The notes beneath the pieces are model-generated. The model searched no databases. It was given only the letters and a program-made list of their open reading frames with translations, and had not been told where the DNA came from. From the NCBI GenBank assembly GCA_005888865.1, contig VBCL01000134.1, forward strand, positions 1-9,254: a stretch of 9,254 bases of DNA, written 5' to 3'. The translations under genes were made by a program, and so were the position numbers. Positions 7,589 to 9,254 of the stretch are shown one piece after another. This DNA comes from Betaproteobacteria bacterium. GTDB lineage: Bacteria > Pseudomonadota > Gammaproteobacteria > Burkholderiales > Casimicrobiaceae. Within the stretch, counting starts at the first letter, position 1; every line of letters starts with the position of its first letter.

Positions 7589-8293
7589 TCAAGCCTCGAC
7601 GTTCGTCGATCGCGGTTCGACCGGCAGCGCGACGAGTTCATCTACGCCGCCGATGATCCAGTCCGGACGCTCTTTCGCGAGTCGCCCGAGGTCGGCGTAG
7701 CCATAGTCGACTGCAGCGATTAGGCAACCCGCGGCCCGCGCTGCGGCGACGTCCACCGGGGAATCTCCGACGTAGAGCATCTCCGTGGGCTCGACCTGAA
7801 ACCGTGCGCTGGCCGCAAGCAGCAGGTCCGGTCTCGGTTTCCGCTCCTCCGCATGATCGGCACAGAGCACGAAGGCAAAGAATCGTGACAACTTCGCGGC
7901 ATCGAGCAAGGGAGAGGTAAACGCGGTTTCCTTGTTCGTCACGCAACACAGCGGTATACCTTCAGCTTTGAGCGACTGAAGCCCTGCCATCACCCCCGGA
8001 TACACGCGGCTGCGATCGAACAGGCGCGCCGCATAGACTCGCCGAAACTGCGAATGCGCAACCGCCAGAGCCGCGGGCCCCGCAACTCGGTCGATGCTCT
8101 CGATAAGCGCGCCCTCGACCAGCCGCTCGATTCCCTCCCCGATCAGCGCCTCGATCTTGAGTCTCGCGAGCGGTGAATAACCGAGGAGCTCCAGCATCGT
8201 GTTCGCCGCCAGCGCAAGATCGGGCGCGGTATCGACAAGCGTGCCATCCAGGTCGAAGGCGGCCGCGCGAATCCGCTCAATGAGCCTCGACAT
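7589..8293 (-). CDS. cbbZ: Phosphoglycolate phosphatase (HAD superfamily)
   Basis: This 234-residue HAD hydrolase is expected to dephosphorylate 2-phosphoglycolate, the toxic product of RuBisCO oxygenation. HAD motif I is DLDGTLVD (14-21; Asp14 nucleophile, Asp16 acid/base), motif II is CVTN (117-120), motif III is Lys152 in ERKPRPD and motif IV is VGDSPVD (175-181). The helical cap between 20 and 100 and the ETPxxM-free, 'APDLALAANTMLELLGYSPL' type entry match Gph/CbbZ. The frame is open further upstream to 8410, but the ATG at 8293 has GGAGG six bases before it and gives the family length, so it is chosen. That start lies inside the end of rpe (17-bp overlap), the common rpe-gph pairing of proteobacteria. 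Here the gene sits between rpe and fbp, in contrast to Cupriavidus, where cbbZ follows cbbT. An equivalent housekeeping gph is the alternative name. Confidence 0.9.
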   Translation of the reverse strand: MSRLIERIRAAAFDLDGTLVDTAPDLALAANTMLELLGYSPLARLKIEALIGEGIERLVEGALIESIDRVAGPAALAVAHSQFRRVYAARLFDRSRVYPGVMAGLQSLKAEGIPLCCVTNKETAFTSPLLDAAKLSRFFAFVLCADHAEERKPRPDLLLAASARFQVEPTEMLYVGDSPVDVAAARAAGCLIAAVDYGYADLGRLAKERPDWIIGGVDELVALPVEPRSTNVEA

Positions 8294-8966
8294 CCGCTTC
8301 CTCCAGTGCGCGCGTGAGTTCGGTTCGCATGTCCGCGATTGTCTGTTCGTAGTTAGTCGAGCCAAAGATTGCCGAGCCGGCGACGAACGTATCCGCACCG
8401 GCACGGGCAATCGCCGCGATATTCTCCACCTTCACGCCGCCGTCCACCTCGAGCCAGATGCTGCGATTGGCCCGGTCGATGCGACGTCTCGCCTCGGCGA
8501 GCTTGTCGAGCGCACCCGAGATGAACGACTGTCCTCCGAAGCCGGGATTCACCGACATGATCAGTACAAGGTCGAGCTTCTCGAGCACGTGGTCGAGCCA
8601 TTGCAGCGGTGTCGCCGGGTTGAACGCCAGTCCGACCCTGCAACCGCAGTCGTGGATCAGGTCAATCGTGCGGTCGACATGTTCGGAGGCTTCAGGATGG
8701 AACGTGACGATGCTCGCGCCGGCCTTGGCAAAATCGGGAACGACCCGATCCACTGGCTTCACCATCAGATGTACGTCGATCGGAACATTGACCAGTGGAT
8801 GAATCGCCGCGCAGACCATCGGTCCGATGGTGAGATTCGGCACATAGTGGTTGTCCATCACGTCGAAATGGACGAGGTCGGCACCGGCCTCCACGACAGC
8901 GGTAACCTCCGCGCCAAGGCGGGCGAAATCCGCGGAGAGAATACTCGGAGCGATGCGTGCCTTCAC
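8277..8966 (-). CDS. rpe: Ribulose-phosphate 3-epimerase
   Basis: The enzyme interconverts xylulose-5-phosphate and ribulose-5-phosphate, feeding PRK; in cbb operons it is called cbbE. The 229-residue TIM-barrel protein shows ARIAPSILSADF (4-14), the metal ligands and catalytic Asp in HFDVMD (His33, Asp35), DVHLMV (His66), SVNPGFGGQSFI (138-149) and the second catalytic Asp in VDGG (Asp175). These are complete and in order. The start is a GTG at 8966 overlapping the preceding stop (GTGA at 8963-8966), with GAGGAG six bases before it. An upstream start in the same frame near 9041 would add 25 residues with no family similarity and is rejected. The 3' end overlaps gph by 17 bp, so translation of cbbY, rpe and gph is probably coupled. 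Confidence 0.95.
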   Translation of the reverse strand: MKARIAPSILSADFARLGAEVTAVVEAGADLVHFDVMDNHYVPNLTIGPMVCAAIHPLVNVPIDVHLMVKPVDRVVPDFAKAGASIVTFHPEASEHVDRTIDLIHDCGCRVGLAFNPATPLQWLDHVLEKLDLVLIMSVNPGFGGQSFISGALDKLAEARRRIDRANRSIWLEVDGGVKVENIAAIARAGADTFVAGSAIFGSTNYEQTIADMRTELTRALEEADVEAH

Positions 8967-9254
8967 GGTGCTCTCCTCTCCGATGTGGAGACATGCATAG
9001 CAACGTCGTGAAGCGAGCGAAGCTCGGCGACCCCGAGCCATGGCCCGCCCACCGCCTCGGCTTGCTCGGACGGCAGCGGATAGGCCGCGTCTCCGAGATA
9101 GGGAAGCTCGAGATTCGCTCCGCCAAAGTCGTCACCCATTGTCCATTGCGAGGGTGTGACGACGGTGAAGAGGCCAGCCGCTTTTGCAGCGCGCAGGCCA
9201 TTTTGCGAATCCTCGAACGCCACGCATCGGTCGGCAGGCAGCCCCAGTGTCGAA
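8963..9254 (-). CDS. cbbY: CbbY-like HAD phosphatase, C-terminal part (5' end outside window)
   Basis: The last 96 codons of a gene that runs off the right edge. They begin STLGLPADRCVAFEDSQNG and continue LRAAKAAGLFTVVTPS and DDFGGANLELPYLGD. The EDSxxGLRAAxAAG segment is HAD motif IV, and together with TVVTPS and the D(D)F.GA tail this matches CbbY proteins of cbb operons. Rhodobacter CbbY hydrolyses xylulose-1,5-bisphosphate, a misfire product that inhibits RuBisCO. The nucleophile motif and cap domain are not in the window. A beta-phosphoglucomutase-like HAD protein is the alternative, but position directly before rpe in a Calvin operon favours CbbY. The TGA overlaps the GTG start of rpe. 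Confidence 0.85.
   Translation of the reverse strand, partial: STLGLPADRCVAFEDSQNGLRAAKAAGLFTVVTPSQWTMGDDFGGANLELPYLGDAAYPLPSEQAEAVGGPWLGVAELRSLHDVAMHVSTSERRAP

Noticed and set aside
7578..7592. TTG start for fbp at 7592 overlapping the gph stop
   Set aside because: The ATG at 7577 has a well-placed AAGGGG, whereas the TTG lacks a good ribosome site.
8199..9011. Long open frame (270 codons) on the + strand opposite rpe and gph
   Set aside because: It is antisense to genes with complete catalytic motifs and has no recognisable domain. Such frames are expected in GC-rich DNA.

Overview
The window is GC-rich, densely coding DNA with strong G/C preference at third codon positions. It looks like the chromosome of an autotrophic or facultatively autotrophic Pseudomonadota, probably beta- or gammaproteobacterial. 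This rests on the class I (proteobacterial) phosphoribulokinase, the cbb-type class 1 fructose bisphosphatase and the gene content of the cbb cluster. No rRNA, tRNA or CRISPR array is visible.

Left part (1-3390, + strand): three genes read rightwards. They are the 3' end of a DUF4331-family protein, an exported TPR-like repeat protein, and a HupE/UreJ-family membrane protein with a signal peptide and an EF-hand-like loop. The last two overlap by ATGA. An 8-bp all-GC hairpin lies between the first gene and the second. The three look like one locus of unassigned, possibly metal-related, envelope function.

Middle (3391-3524): a short convergent gap. It holds a decayed scrap of a tyrosine recombinase (phage-type integrase), recognisable from the 'GFHWHDLRHVWAT' box and a displaced, frame-broken 'EMVR.. 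/ HLAAD' C-terminal piece. I see no convincing bidirectional terminator there.

Right part (3525-9254, - strand): a tightly packed Calvin-Benson-Bassham operon. In transcription order it runs cbbY (3' end only), rpe/cbbE, gph/cbbZ, fbp/cbbF, prk/cbbP, tkt/cbbT, with gaps of 14 bp or less or overlaps (GTGA at cbbY/rpe, 17 bp at rpe/gph). It covers RuBP regeneration (FBPase, transketolase, epimerase, PRK) plus two HAD phosphatases that clear RuBisCO by-products (2-phosphoglycolate by CbbZ; xylulose-1,5-bisphosphate by CbbY). RuBisCO and its regulator would be expected upstream, beyond the right edge.

Two lesions deserve attention. The transketolase reading frame is broken by one missing base near 5377. 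The phosphoribulokinase lacks about eight residues of a conserved segment at 6072/6073. Either the assembly has small errors or the operon is decaying. I found no clearly new biological system; the integrase relic, the two lesions and the DUF4331-TPR-HupE trio are the most interesting items.
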